64,000 nucleotides of DNA, from positions 1 to 64,000 of the forward strand of contig JAUJNZ010000004.1 of NCBI GenBank assembly GCA_030447905.1, read 5' to 3'. This stretch comes from Thermoleophilaceae bacterium (lineage in GTDB: Bacteria; Actinomycetota; Thermoleophilia; Solirubrobacterales; Thermoleophilaceae). Below are positions 27,592 through 36,355 of this stretch, piece by piece. The first letter of the stretch is position 1. Each line of letters starts with the position of its first letter. Below the pieces are notes generated by a model, which saw only the letters and a list, made by a program, of their open reading frames with translations, did not search any database and was not told where the DNA came from. The position numbers and the translations under genes were made by a program.

Positions 27592-28251
27592 ATGAGGCAG
27601 CCAATCGGCTCCCATCTGCACGGGCTCCTCGACTACCTCACCGGTACGGCGCTGATCGGAGCGTCGCGACTCTCCGTCCTGCGGCGGCGCTTCGCCGGCC
27701 GAGCGCTTGCGACGGCGGGCGGTAACCACCTCGTCTACAGCTTCTTCACCGACTACGAGCTCGGAGTGGTCAAGCGACTGCCCTACAAGGCCCATCTCGC
27801 GCTGGACGCGGTCGGTGCGTTGGGGCTGGCCGTGCTTCCCTGGGTACTCGGGCGTAAAGACCCCGTCGACCGGTGGGTGCCCGCCGCCGTCGGGATCTAC
27901 GAGCTCTCGGCGGTCGCCATGAGCGATCCGAGCGGCGCCGGCGGTTCGATTCGGGCCACCCGCCACCGGGCGGTGACGGTCGAAAAGCCCGAGGGTGAGG
28001 TTCGCGCTCTGCTCGAGGACCCCGCCGAAGTGCGCCGCTTCTCTCCGGCGGGGGAGTGGACCGGGCGCTTCGAGCTGCGCCCGGCGCCTGGCGGTCGCGG
28101 CACCGAGATCCACGCGGAGGCCGACCCGGCCGACCTGCGGCGGGCCAAGCAGCTCCTCGAGGCGGGCGAGATAGTCACCGCCGAGGGCGCGCCCGCCGGG
28201 CGCCGCGGTCCGATCAGCGCCGCTCTGCCGACCCTCGACACCGGCGCATGA
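27592..28251 (+). CDS. Membrane protein with C-terminal SRPBCC-like segment
   Basis: Protein of 219 aa. The N-terminal half has two or three weak membrane segments (residues about 10-110, e.g. LALDAVGALGLAVLPWVLG). The C-terminal half contains an SRPBCC/Coq10-like fragment (HRAVTVEKPEGEVRALLEDP, then RFELRPAPGGRGTEIH). Similar two-part proteins precede zinc-dependent dehydrogenases in actinobacteria. The stop overlaps the next ATG (ATGA), so it is coupled to the alcohol dehydrogenase. Function unknown. Confidence 0.75.
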   Translation: MRQPIGSHLHGLLDYLTGTALIGASRLSVLRRRFAGRALATAGGNHLVYSFFTDYELGVVKRLPYKAHLALDAVGALGLAVLPWVLGRKDPVDRWVPAAVGIYELSAVAMSDPSGAGGSIRATRHRAVTVEKPEGEVRALLEDPAEVRRFSPAGEWTGRFELRPAPGGRGTEIHAEADPADLRRAKQLLEAGEIVTAEGAPAGRRGPISAALPTLDTGA

Positions 28252-29432
28252 AGGCGATCACCTGGGCCGGACCCAACCGGGTCACCTGCGAGGAGACGCC
28301 CGACCCCTCCGTAACCAACCCCCGCGACGCGATCCTCAAGGTCACGGCGACCACGATCTGCGGCTCCGACCTGCATCTCTACGACGGCTATGTCCCGGCG
28401 ATGCAGCGCGGCGACATCCTCGGCCACGAATTCCTCGGTGAGGTCGTGGAGGCGGGCACCGCGGTGAGCGACAAGCTCTCGGTCGGCGACCGCGTCTGCG
28501 TCTCCCCGATGATCGCGTGTGGGTCCTGCTTCTTCTGCCAGCAGGAGCTCTTTTCGCTGTGTGACAACGGCAACCCGGACGCCGCGCTGGCGGAGGCCGT
28601 CTGGGGCCAGTCCCCGTGCGGGATCTTTGGCTACTCGCACCTGACCGGCGGCTACGCCGGCTCGCACGCCGAGTACATCCGCGTGCCGTATGCGGACGTC
28701 GGCGCGGTGAAGGTCCCGGACGGAGTCGACGACACCCAGGCGCTCTTCTGCTCGGACGCCTTCGCCACCGGCTACTTCGGCGCCGACATGTGCGGCTTGG
28801 GCGGCGGCGAGGTCGTGGCGGTCTGGGGAGCGGGGGCGGTCGGGCTGTTCGCCATTGCCTCCGCTTACCTGCTGGGCGCCGAGCGGGTGATCGCGATCGA
28901 CCGGTTCCCCGAGCGGCTCCGGCTGGCGCGCGAGCGGGCCGGCGCCTCCGAGGTCCTCGACTACACGCAGGTCGACGTCGTCGAGGAGCTGAAGGCCCTG
29001 ACCGGCGGGCGCGGCCCGGACTCGTGCATCGACGCGGTCGGGATGGAGGCGCACTCGGGCGGCCTCCAGGGCGCTTACGACCGCGTCAAGCAGGCGACCC
29101 GCCTCGAGTCGGAGCGCCCGTACGTCATTCGCGAGTGCATCCAGGCCTGTCGAAAGGGCGGCACGATCGCGATGATCGGCGTCTACGGCGGCGTCGCCGA
29201 CAAGTTCCCGCTCGGCGCGCTGATGAACAAGGCGCTTCACCTGCGCACCGGCCAGGTCCACGCCCAGCGCTACCTACCCAGGCTGCTCGAGCACGCCGAG
29301 CGAGGAGAGGTCGATCCGGCTTTCGTGGCGACGCACGAGATGTCGTTGACCCAAGCTCAAGAGGCCTACCAGACCTTCAAGCAGAAGACGGACGCTTGCG
29401 TGCGTGTCGTCTTCCGGCCCCACGGCGCCTGA
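28248..29432 (+). CDS. Zinc-dependent alcohol/formaldehyde dehydrogenase-like protein
   Basis: Medium-chain dehydrogenase of 394 aa. Catalytic zinc ligands in TTICGSDLHLY and GHEFLGEV, a structural zinc cluster CGSCFFCQQELFSLC, and the NAD loop VWGAGAVGLFAIASA. The long insert and C-terminal layout match the glutathione-independent formaldehyde dehydrogenase-like group. Translationally coupled to the SRPBCC-like gene. Confidence 0.92.
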   Translation: MKAITWAGPNRVTCEETPDPSVTNPRDAILKVTATTICGSDLHLYDGYVPAMQRGDILGHEFLGEVVEAGTAVSDKLSVGDRVCVSPMIACGSCFFCQQELFSLCDNGNPDAALAEAVWGQSPCGIFGYSHLTGGYAGSHAEYIRVPYADVGAVKVPDGVDDTQALFCSDAFATGYFGADMCGLGGGEVVAVWGAGAVGLFAIASAYLLGAERVIAIDRFPERLRLARERAGASEVLDYTQVDVVEELKALTGGRGPDSCIDAVGMEAHSGGLQGAYDRVKQATRLESERPYVIRECIQACRKGGTIAMIGVYGGVADKFPLGALMNKALHLRTGQVHAQRYLPRLLEHAERGEVDPAFVATHEMSLTQAQEAYQTFKQKTDACVRVVFRPHGA

Positions 29433-29477
29433 GCCAACCGCTGGAGCGGCGCGAGCGCCAACTCAGTCCCATCCCGA

Positions 29478-29651
29478 TCAAGGCGACGCAGAACGCGCCG
29501 GCAGCGAGCCGACGCCATATGCGGGGACGTAGAAGACCTCCTGGCCAGCGTGGATTATCGTCGCGGCGAAGGCAAGGATGAGTCCCGCCCCAAGCAGGAA
29601 GAAAGCCGCTTGGGCGATGAACTGTTTCGATGGGGAAGGCGGTCCCGACAC
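29478..29651 (-). CDS. Possible small membrane protein, perhaps frameshifted
   Basis: A 57-codon frame with GTG start and GGAG four nt upstream. It encodes one hydrophobic helix (AAFFLLGAGLILAFAATIIH) and ends soon after YVPAYGVGSLP. A one-base shift near 29500 would continue into a second helix (AGAFCVALIGMGLSW), so the full product was probably a two-helix protein of about 70-80 aa. No family recognised. The rest of the roughly 400-nt gap (29433-29837) shows no other gene. Confidence 0.35.
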   Translation of the reverse strand: MSGPPSPSKQFIAQAAFFLLGAGLILAFAATIIHAGQEVFYVPAYGVGSLPARSASP

Positions 29652-29837
29652 CGGACTCCGCCGCTACGGCGCGGACGGGTGAAGCCTGGCCCACCCTGCC
29701 CGCCACCGCACCCGCATCGCGCCCTGCCAAGCTCGCGAGCGCCTCCTCATCCACCTACCACTCCGAATCGACTTGCCGCGCCGCAGATCGGGTGACGTGG
29801 ACGCGCGGCGGGCGAACCCGCCTATAGTCGGAGGGGA

Positions 29838-30656
29838 ATGCACGCCGAGTTCGCTCCGCTCGAGGCCCCACCTGAGGGCCCGGTCGCGACGCTCGAGGAG
29901 GCGGTCGATCGCATGGTGGCGATCGACGCCGAGCTGGCTCCCGGAGACGGGGTCAGGTACTTCAACAACCTCTACCTCGAGGTGACTCGGGAGGTCGTCG
30001 CGAGGCTGAGCGGCGACGAGCTCGCCGATCCTCGCTTCCTGTCCCGACTCGCCGTCTTCTTCAGCAACGCCTACTTCCGGGCGCTGGATGACCTCGACCG
30101 CGGGATGACGACGGGGGAGGGCGTCTCGCACGCCTGGCGCCCGCTGTTCGCCGCCCGCCTCAACCGGCGCGTGGCCCCGATCCAGTTCGCGCTGGCCGGC
30201 ATGAACGCCCACATCAACTACGACTTGCCGATCGGCGTCCGTGACACCTGCCGCGAGTTCGACATCGCGCCGGTGGACGGTTCGCCGCAGCATCGCGACT
30301 ACGTCCACCTCAACGAGATCCTGGGGGACGTACAGGAGCGCGTGAAGCCCTGGCTCGCCGGCGGGCTGCTCGGGGTGATCGACCGCGCCTTCGGCCGCCT
30401 CGACGATGTCGTGGCCGGCTTCAGCGTGGCCCGGGCCCGCGACGCCGCTTGGATCCATTCGAAGGCGCTCTGGTCGATGCGTGACGACCGCGACCTCAGC
30501 GTGGCCTACCTCCGAACACTCGACCGCATGGTCGGGTTCGCCGGCCATGGCCTCGTGGTACCAACGCTCCTCGGCTTGGGGCGCTGGGCTGAGGCCCAGC
30601 GGTGGCTGGCACCCCCGGCGCGGCAGCTGCTCGGGAGCCCGCGAGCGACCTTTTAG
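29838..30656 (+). CDS. DUF5995 family protein
   Basis: Cytoplasmic protein of 272 aa. FNNLYLEVTREV, FLSRLAVFFSNAYFRALD and the HINYDLPIGV segment are typical for DUF5995, an actinobacterial family of unknown function that is predicted all-helical. The conserved His/Asn/Asp positions (AGMNAHINYDL) suggest a ligand or metal site, but no activity is known. Confidence 0.85.
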   Translation: MHAEFAPLEAPPEGPVATLEEAVDRMVAIDAELAPGDGVRYFNNLYLEVTREVVARLSGDELADPRFLSRLAVFFSNAYFRALDDLDRGMTTGEGVSHAWRPLFAARLNRRVAPIQFALAGMNAHINYDLPIGVRDTCREFDIAPVDGSPQHRDYVHLNEILGDVQERVKPWLAGGLLGVIDRAFGRLDDVVAGFSVARARDAAWIHSKALWSMRDDRDLSVAYLRTLDRMVGFAGHGLVVPTLLGLGRWAEAQRWLAPPARQLLGSPRATF

Positions 30657-30814
30657 GGTGCACGTCGGCCCAATTCGTCGGCAGTGGCGGGCTGACTCCC
30701 AGGTTCGCTCGCATGGCGAGGAGCTTCACTTCAGAGCGCAAGACCAAAGGCGAATCGAGCGCAGCGTACGGCGATCGAGGCTGGACTCGCGAAGGATCGC
30801 CTCTGCCGGACGGC

Positions 30815-31180
30815 CTATCCGCTGGCGAGCTGGGCCTCGACCTGGTGGCCGTAGAGGTCCATCCGGTCGGCCAGGCCCTCGCCGATGTGCCCGGCGATGA
30901 CGCCGAAGTGCTCGATCACGAGCCCCGCTCGGACGATGAGGCGCTGGTACTCGCCGTGGTCGCGCAGCCGGTCGAGCTGTTCGCGCGTTCCGCGCACCAG
31001 GAAGAACCCGGCAAGCTCGCCGCCGTGGGGGTCGAGCAGGACGGGCTCGAAGCTCTCGATCTCGCCGCGCTCCTGCAGGTTGGCGTAGAGGGCGAGCGCT
31101 AGGTTGAACAGCTCGATCGCCTGGCGCTCGCGCGCGCGAGCGGGGCGGCCGTAGCCGATGAACAGAGCGGCGTCGGCCAT
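30815..31180 (-). CDS. Conserved hypothetical protein, third gene of the MerR operon
   Basis: Protein of 121 aa beginning MADAALFIGYGRPARARERQ, with repeated patterns reminiscent of a dimeric alpha/beta-barrel-like small protein (SFEPVLLDPHGGELAGFFLV). I do not recognise a named family. It starts 2 nt after the stop of the Cys-rich gene, so it is read from the MerR operon. Confidence 0.7.
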   Translation of the reverse strand: MADAALFIGYGRPARARERQAIELFNLALALYANLQERGEIESFEPVLLDPHGGELAGFFLVRGTREQLDRLRDHGEYQRLIVRAGLVIEHFGVIAGHIGEGLADRMDLYGHQVEAQLASG

Positions 31181-31182
31181 GC

Positions 31183-31383
31183 TCAGGCTCGGGTCGGCTC
31201 GACCGCGGTCACCCGCCGGCGGATCTCCTCGAGGTGGCGCTCGGTATCGGCGGGGCGGGTCCCGCAGCCGCAGCCGCAGCCGGGGCCGCAACCGCAGCCG
31301 CAGTCGGGGCGTTCGCTCGCGACGCTCTCGGCTTTCCTCTGGGGCTCTCGTTCGGTGGTGGGGGTGCAGCACGGACAGGCCAT
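31183..31383 (-). CDS. Small Cys/Gly-rich protein, probable metal binder
   Basis: Protein of 66 aa with nine cysteines. MACPCC is at the N-terminus and a CGCGCGPGCGCGCG tract at about residues 29-42, followed by a charged helix. Alternating Cys-Gly is typical of soft-metal chelation. The ATG overlaps the merR stop (TGATG) and has GGAGGT six nt upstream, so it is translationally coupled. No known family was recognised; it may be a metallothionein-like buffer or chaperone for the metal sensed by the regulator (inference). Confidence 0.7.
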   Translation of the reverse strand: MACPCCTPTTEREPQRKAESVASERPDCGCGCGPGCGCGCGTRPADTERHLEEIRRRVTAVEPTRA

Positions 31384-31820
31384 CAGTTACCTCCGGTTTC
31401 GATTTGGATTAGGGGAGCATCGGTCAGACAACCGCAGAACGCGCCGTCACCGGAGCAGCCGCAGCCGCTGCGCTGACCGGCTCGGTAGGCGACGAGTCGC
31501 TCGCGAAAGGCGCGCAGCTCGGCGATCCGCTCGTCGACCTCTGAGACCTTGTCGTCGAGCAGCTTCTGCAACGCCGGGATGACCTCGCCGCAGCAGCCGC
31601 GCTCTGCGGCCGCCATGAGCTCTCTGATCTCCTCGAGGGAGAAGCCGAGCGCCTTCGCCTGGCGGACGAAGCGAAGCCTGCCCTCGCCACCTGCGTCGTA
31701 AAGGCGGTATCCGGCCTGGCTTCGCTGCTCGGGGGAGACGAGCCCGATGCTGTCGTAGTAGCGGACGGTGCGGCTCGGCAAGCCCACCCTCTCCGCGACT
31801 TGCTTGACGGTGCGAGCCAT
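31383..31820 (-). CDS. MerR-family metal-responsive regulator
   Basis: Regulator of 145 aa. Winged HTH ARTVKQVAERVGLPSRTVRYYDSIG, a long dimerisation helix, and a Cys-rich effector tail SGCGCSGDGAFCGC, beside another CC pair in ERGCCGEV. This fits a soft-metal sensor (Zn, Cd, Cu, Hg classes cannot be separated). First gene of a three-gene minus-strand operon and divergent from the membrane gene at 31984; the operator is expected in 31821-31983. Confidence 0.88.
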   Translation of the reverse strand: MARTVKQVAERVGLPSRTVRYYDSIGLVSPEQRSQAGYRLYDAGGEGRLRFVRQAKALGFSLEEIRELMAAAERGCCGEVIPALQKLLDDKVSEVDERIAELRAFRERLVAYRAGQRSGCGCSGDGAFCGCLTDAPLIQIETGGN

Positions 31821-31983
31821 GCCTTCACTGTAGACCCGACACCCGGGTGAAATGTCAAGCGATGACCCAGGATCGGCCGCCCCTGCACGCTCCTGTCCGT
31901 GCCCCCGGGCGCACGCTAGCCTACCCGCCGCGGGGCCGAGTAGTGCCTCGCGGGCGCGGCCAAGACGACATGGCGAGAGACGC

Positions 31984-33939
31984 ATGAAGCGCCCGTCGAG
32001 CATTCCAAAGGCGCCCTCTGGCGGCGACCCTCCGGCCACCCGAGGCCCGGACGCGGCGCACCGAGGCCCGGACGGCGAGCTAAGCGAACGTCGACGGACG
32101 CCCCGATCGAGCCGGGGAGAGAAGACGTCGACTCTGCGCCCGGTCGTGTTGGCAGCCGCGGCGTTCGCGATCGCGTGCGCCGCGACCATCGTCGGTGACT
32201 ACAACCCACGTTCTCCGCTCATGCCGGTGGGAAGCAAGGCGGTGCTCGCGGTCCTCGTCGTCGTGGTCACGCCTGCCTGGCTGTCTCGCGGGCGGCTGCG
32301 CACGTGGGCGCCCGACCTCACCGTGGCCGTCGCCGCCGCGTTCGCCGGAGGGATTCTCGCGGGCGCCCTGCACGGGTCCGATTACCCCGTCGGCGGGCTC
32401 AGCAGCGACATCGGGTTTCGCGTCGCGGCGGTGACGCGGTTCAGCGACACTTGGCAGCTCGTCGACTTCTCCTACCGGGGCCTACCCGCGTTCTACCCGC
32501 CGCTCATGCCCTGGACGGTGGGGAGGGCGGCGGCGCTTTTTGACCTGACGCCCTACTCGGCGTTGAAGCACGCATCGATCGTGATGGCGTTCGCTGTGCC
32601 GCTTCTGTCGTACCTCCAGTGGCGGCGCGTGGTGAGCCCCGCTCTCGCGGCGCTCATCGCCCTCGGGGCGCCCCTCGCGGTGTCCAACTTCATCCTCCAG
32701 CCGGAGTCCTGGGTCGCGCTGTTCCTCATCGTGCCGTGGTGGCTCGACGCCGTGTACGGGATCCGTCGGCATGGGGTGCGCGAGCTGCCCGTCTGGGCGA
32801 ACGGCCTCATCGGCGCGGCGCTCTTCTGCCTCTACTACTACTACTTCTTCATTCTCGCGGTCGCTCTGCTGCTCCTGCCGGCGCTGAATCGCCTGCACCC
32901 ACCGGCGGACCGGCGGCGGTGGCGTCGCCTTGGAGTCCTGGCGATCGCCGCGACCCTCTCGGCGGTCTACTGGCTACCGCTCCTGGTCAGCATCGTCGAG
33001 GCGCCGCAGCCCGCGTCCCTACAAAACCTCTACTTCGACGTAAAGACGCACCCGGAGCACGATGACGTCGTCGTTGACGTCTTCGATGGTTCTGTCGTCG
33101 GGTTCTTGATGCTCGCGGGGCTCGCGCACTTGACCTGGACTGTCCTTAGGCAGCGGCTGTCGGCCGGCTTATTGCTGCTCGTGGCCGCCGGCTATGCCTG
33201 GTATGTGATCGGGTTCGGTCTCGCCGCGGCGGGCAAGCCGGTGCTCGCCTTTCGAACAGAGCGGTTCGTCGAGCTGGTCCTCGTAATCGCCGGGATCAAG
33301 GCGGGCGGCGCGCTGGTGCAGGCGGCGGCCGCGCGCTGGAAGCCAGGCGACGTCACGCGCCTCGCCGCCGTCCTCGGAGCGGCTCTGGTCTTCGTGATCG
33401 GCCAGTCTTACGTCAACGTTTTGCTCAATGACCCCTTCGTGCGCCAGTCCCACGACACCGCCAGTCCGAACGGCGGCCTGGAGCCCTACGCCTCTTCGGG
33501 GGCCAGAGCTCCAGGGGTCCCGGCAGCGAGGGTGCTCGAGCTCGTGCGTGCGGTCCACGGGGGCGATGGCCAGCCGGTCGTCCTGGCGTCGGGGTCTGAC
33601 TTCCTCAGAAGCTCACCGATGTACGCCTTCAACGAGTGGCAGGCGATCTACGCACACCCCGCGGGAGAGTTCTTGGCGCGGCTGGACTTCACGCGGCAAC
33701 TGGCGCGCGAACGCGACCCGGGCCGGTTCGCGGCGCTGGCGCGCGGGAACCGCTTCGACCCGATCGATGTCTTCGTCCTCCAGTCGGCGGGTGAGAACCA
33801 ACTGGTCTACGAGGTGTCCACCGTCGACTTCCCGCACGGCTCCCGGAGGGTGCAGATCCCCTTTGCTCGCGACCAGTTCGATCGCTCGCGTTGGAAGACG
33901 GTCGAGGCCGGTGATTGGTTCATAGCCGCCCCGCGCTGA
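31984..33939 (+). CDS. AftA-like arabinofuranosyltransferase-type membrane protein
   Basis: Protein of 651 aa with about 11-13 membrane helices and a soluble C-terminal domain. The segment FRVAAVTRFSDTWQLVDFSY plus GLPAFYPPLMPWTVGR closely follows the AftA (GT85) pattern of mycobacteria, where the first arabinofuranose is added to galactan from decaprenyl-phosphoryl arabinose. The C-terminus has the AftA-like extracytoplasmic domain (about residues 490-651). A lipid-linked-sugar transferase is well supported; the arabinan role is inference. ATG at 31984 chosen; an earlier in-frame start would add a low-complexity leader. Confidence 0.75.
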   Translation: MKRPSSIPKAPSGGDPPATRGPDAAHRGPDGELSERRRTPRSSRGEKTSTLRPVVLAAAAFAIACAATIVGDYNPRSPLMPVGSKAVLAVLVVVVTPAWLSRGRLRTWAPDLTVAVAAAFAGGILAGALHGSDYPVGGLSSDIGFRVAAVTRFSDTWQLVDFSYRGLPAFYPPLMPWTVGRAAALFDLTPYSALKHASIVMAFAVPLLSYLQWRRVVSPALAALIALGAPLAVSNFILQPESWVALFLIVPWWLDAVYGIRRHGVRELPVWANGLIGAALFCLYYYYFFILAVALLLLPALNRLHPPADRRRWRRLGVLAIAATLSAVYWLPLLVSIVEAPQPASLQNLYFDVKTHPEHDDVVVDVFDGSVVGFLMLAGLAHLTWTVLRQRLSAGLLLLVAAGYAWYVIGFGLAAAGKPVLAFRTERFVELVLVIAGIKAGGALVQAAAARWKPGDVTRLAAVLGAALVFVIGQSYVNVLLNDPFVRQSHDTASPNGGLEPYASSGARAPGVPAARVLELVRAVHGGDGQPVVLASGSDFLRSSPMYAFNEWQAIYAHPAGEFLARLDFTRQLARERDPGRFAALARGNRFDPIDVFVLQSAGENQLVYEVSTVDFPHGSRRVQIPFARDQFDRSRWKTVEAGDWFIAAPR

Positions 33940-34017
33940 TTGGCGCGGCCCAGACGGCGGGCCGGCAGCCTTGGGGCGGCTCGCCGTCTTCGCCGACCAT
34001 CCCTATATGCTGGATCC

Positions 34018-34677
34018 ATGGCCCCGGTTGCGATCCTGGACATCGACGGAACGCTGGTCGACACCAACTTCCAGCACGCGGTGGCGTGGTACCGCGCCTT
34101 CCATCAGCACGGCGTGGTCATCCCCCTGTGGAGGATCCACCGCAGCATCGGGATGGGAGGCGACCAGCTCGTTCCCTCGGTCGCGGGGGACGAGGTCGAG
34201 GAGCAGCTGGGCGACGACGTCCGCCCCGCGCACGACGCGATCTACTTCACGATGATCGCCGAGGTCGAGCCGCTTCCCGGTGCCCGCGACCTGATCGTCG
34301 AGCTGAAGGACCGGGGACACACGGTGGTACTCGCAAGCTCGGCGAAGGCCACCGAGGTCGATCACTACCTCGATCTGCTCGATGCCCGCGACCTCGCAGA
34401 CGACTGGACCTCGTCCTCCGACGTCGAGGTCACCAAGCCGAGCCCCGATGTCGTGGGGGTGGCGCTCGACAAGATCGGCGGCGGCGAGGCGGTCCTGGTA
34501 GGGGACTCTATATACGACTGCGAGGCCGCCATCCGCGCCGGAGTCACGGCGCTCGGCGTCGTCACCGGAGGATTCGGCGAGGCGGAGCTCCGCGAGGCGG
34601 GGGCGGTGGCGGTATACGACTCCCTCCCCGATCTTCAGCACCAGCTCGACCAGTCCCCGCTCAACTCCGGGGGCTAG
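34018..34677 (+). CDS. HAD-superfamily hydrolase (phosphoglycolate phosphatase-like)
   Basis: Phosphatase of 219 aa. Motif I DIDGTLVDTN, motif II VLASSAKA, motif III lysine in EVTKPSPD and motif IV GDSIYDCEAA are all present, with a small helical cap between I and II. Substrate not predictable. Confidence 0.88.
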   Translation: MAPVAILDIDGTLVDTNFQHAVAWYRAFHQHGVVIPLWRIHRSIGMGGDQLVPSVAGDEVEEQLGDDVRPAHDAIYFTMIAEVEPLPGARDLIVELKDRGHTVVLASSAKATEVDHYLDLLDARDLADDWTSSSDVEVTKPSPDVVGVALDKIGGGEAVLVGDSIYDCEAAIRAGVTALGVVTGGFGEAELREAGAVAVYDSLPDLQHQLDQSPLNSGG

Positions 34678-34761
34678 CGCACCGCGGGGGACGGTGCCCG
34701 CAAACGTCGACCTGCGCTCCCTGAACCGCGGCCACGAGCCGCGGACCGTGTAATTGCTCGT

Positions 34762-35197
34762 CTAGGCGGTCTGGACCATGTCCGCCGGCCCCGCTCGACC
34801 GCCTCCGGGCTGATCCACATGACCTCCCGGAGGTGGCCGTCGAGATCGTGGAAGCCGCGCCCGTACATGAACCGTGGTCCATCGGCTCGTTGGCCGGTGT
34901 GCCCCCGGCGGCGAGCGCGGCGTCGGCGAAGGCGTCGACCGCTTCGCGGCTCTCGGCGACACGCAGAGGATCGCCTCGGTGCACCCGCGCGCGTCGGCGA
35001 TCGGCTTCGGCGTGGAAGTCCGCGAAGCGGGACTCTGCGAGCAGCATCACGTACGCCTGATCGCTGACGACCATGTAGGCGCCAAGTCATCTGTGACTTC
35101 TCGTCGAAGGCGAAGCCGAGCTCGCCGAATAAGGCCATCGACGCCGACAGTCCTTGGCGGGGACGTTGACGAAGATGAGCCGGGACTGGGTGGCCAT
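34762..35197 (-). pseudogene. VOC (glyoxalase/bleomycin-resistance) family gene, multiply frameshifted
   Basis: Pieces of one VOC protein of about 145 aa are spread over three frames. Start MATQSRLIFVNVPAKD, then MALFGELGFAFDEK, YMVVSDQAYVMLLAESRFAD, TPKPIADARGCTEAILCVS, ESREAVDAFADAALAAGG, FMYGRGFHDLDGHLREVMWI and the end PADMVQTA. At least five indels in 436 nt rule out a functional protein. It is divergent from a SigG-like ECF sigma gene, a common partner of VOC proteins in actinobacteria. Confidence 0.85.
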
Positions 35198-35298
35198 GGT
35201 GCCCTCTTGGGGGTGGAACGATGTCATGGGATAGACCGCTCGAGCTGGGCAAGCTCATCGGCGGTGCGTGTCTCGGCCCCAATCACTACGCTCGCCCT

Positions 35299-36297
35299 GT
35301 GACTGCGCGGACCGTGATGGACGCCGCCCGGGATGTCGGGCCCGAGCCCGTGGAGGCGCAGCTCGAGCGCCACCGCGTGGAGCTGACGGGCTACTGCTAT
35401 CGGATGCTGGGCGCCGCGGGGGAAGCGGAGGATGCCGTCCAGGAGACGATGACGCGCGCCTGGCGGAGCTTCGAGGGCTTCGAGAACCGCGCGACCCTGC
35501 GCACCTGGCTGTACCGGATCGCCAGCAACGTCTGCTTCGACCTTCTGCAGGCGAGCCGGCGGCGAGCGCTGCCGATGGACCTCGGCGATCCGGGCGAGGT
35601 GGACGCTCCGCTGGCGGCGCCCCTGCCCGATACGACGTGGGTAGGCCCCGCCCCCGACGAGCTGGTCCTGGGCGTCAACGGCGATCCGGCGAAGCGCGCC
35701 CAGGCCCGCGAGTCCGTGCGCCTGGCCTTTATCGCGGCGCTCCAGCACCTGCCGCCGCGCCAGCGAGCCGTCCTGGTCCTCCGGGACGTGGTGCGCTGGC
35801 GCGCGAGCGAGGTCGCCGAGCTGCTCGACATCAGCGTCGCGGCGGTCAACAGCGCGCTGCAACGCGCTCGGGCGACCCTGGCCTCTCGGGACCTCGACGC
35901 GCTCAGGGTGTCCGATGCGTCAGTCGACGAAGCCGACCGCGAGCTGCTCGCCCGCTACGTCGATGCCTTCGAGCGCTACGAGATCGACGCGCTCACCGAG
36001 CTGCTCCACGAAGACGCCACCCAGTCGATGCCGCCGTATCCGCTGTGGCTGAGGGGCCGCCGCGAGATGGCTCGCTGGATGCTCGGCCCCGGCGCGGGGT
36101 GTCGCCGCTCGCGGCTGGTTCCGGTGGCGGTCAACGGCGCCCCGGGCTTCGCCCAGTACCGCGACGGAGGCGACACGCCGTGGTCGATCCAGGCGCTTGA
36201 GGTGCGCGCGGGGCGGATCGCCGAGATTACGTACTTCCTCGAGACGGACGGTTCGCTGTTTTCGCGGTTCGGACTCTCGGCCCGGCTGTCGAGCTGA
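35299..36297 (+). CDS. SigG/SigJ-like ECF sigma factor with C-terminal NTF2/SnoaL domain
   Basis: Sigma factor of about 332 aa. Region 2 GYCYRMLGAAGEAEDAVQET and WLYRIASNVCFDLL, region 4 with HTH LPPRQRAVLVLRDVVRWRAS, then a SnoaL/NTF2-like domain (about residues 215-330, e.g. LLARYVDAFERYEIDALTEL) that regulates activity in place of a separate anti-sigma factor. GTG at 35299 chosen; ATG at 35317 is possible. The divergent VOC gene is decayed, so a former target may be lost. Confidence 0.9.
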   Translation: MTARTVMDAARDVGPEPVEAQLERHRVELTGYCYRMLGAAGEAEDAVQETMTRAWRSFEGFENRATLRTWLYRIASNVCFDLLQASRRRALPMDLGDPGEVDAPLAAPLPDTTWVGPAPDELVLGVNGDPAKRAQARESVRLAFIAALQHLPPRQRAVLVLRDVVRWRASEVAELLDISVAAVNSALQRARATLASRDLDALRVSDASVDEADRELLARYVDAFERYEIDALTELLHEDATQSMPPYPLWLRGRREMARWMLGPGAGCRRSRLVPVAVNGAPGFAQYRDGGDTPWSIQALEVRAGRIAEITYFLETDGSLFSRFGLSARLSS

Positions 36298-36355
36298 GCG
36301 CTGCCGCCCGAGCCGGCGACGGCGACGGCGAGCCGACGCAGTTACCGGACGCAAC

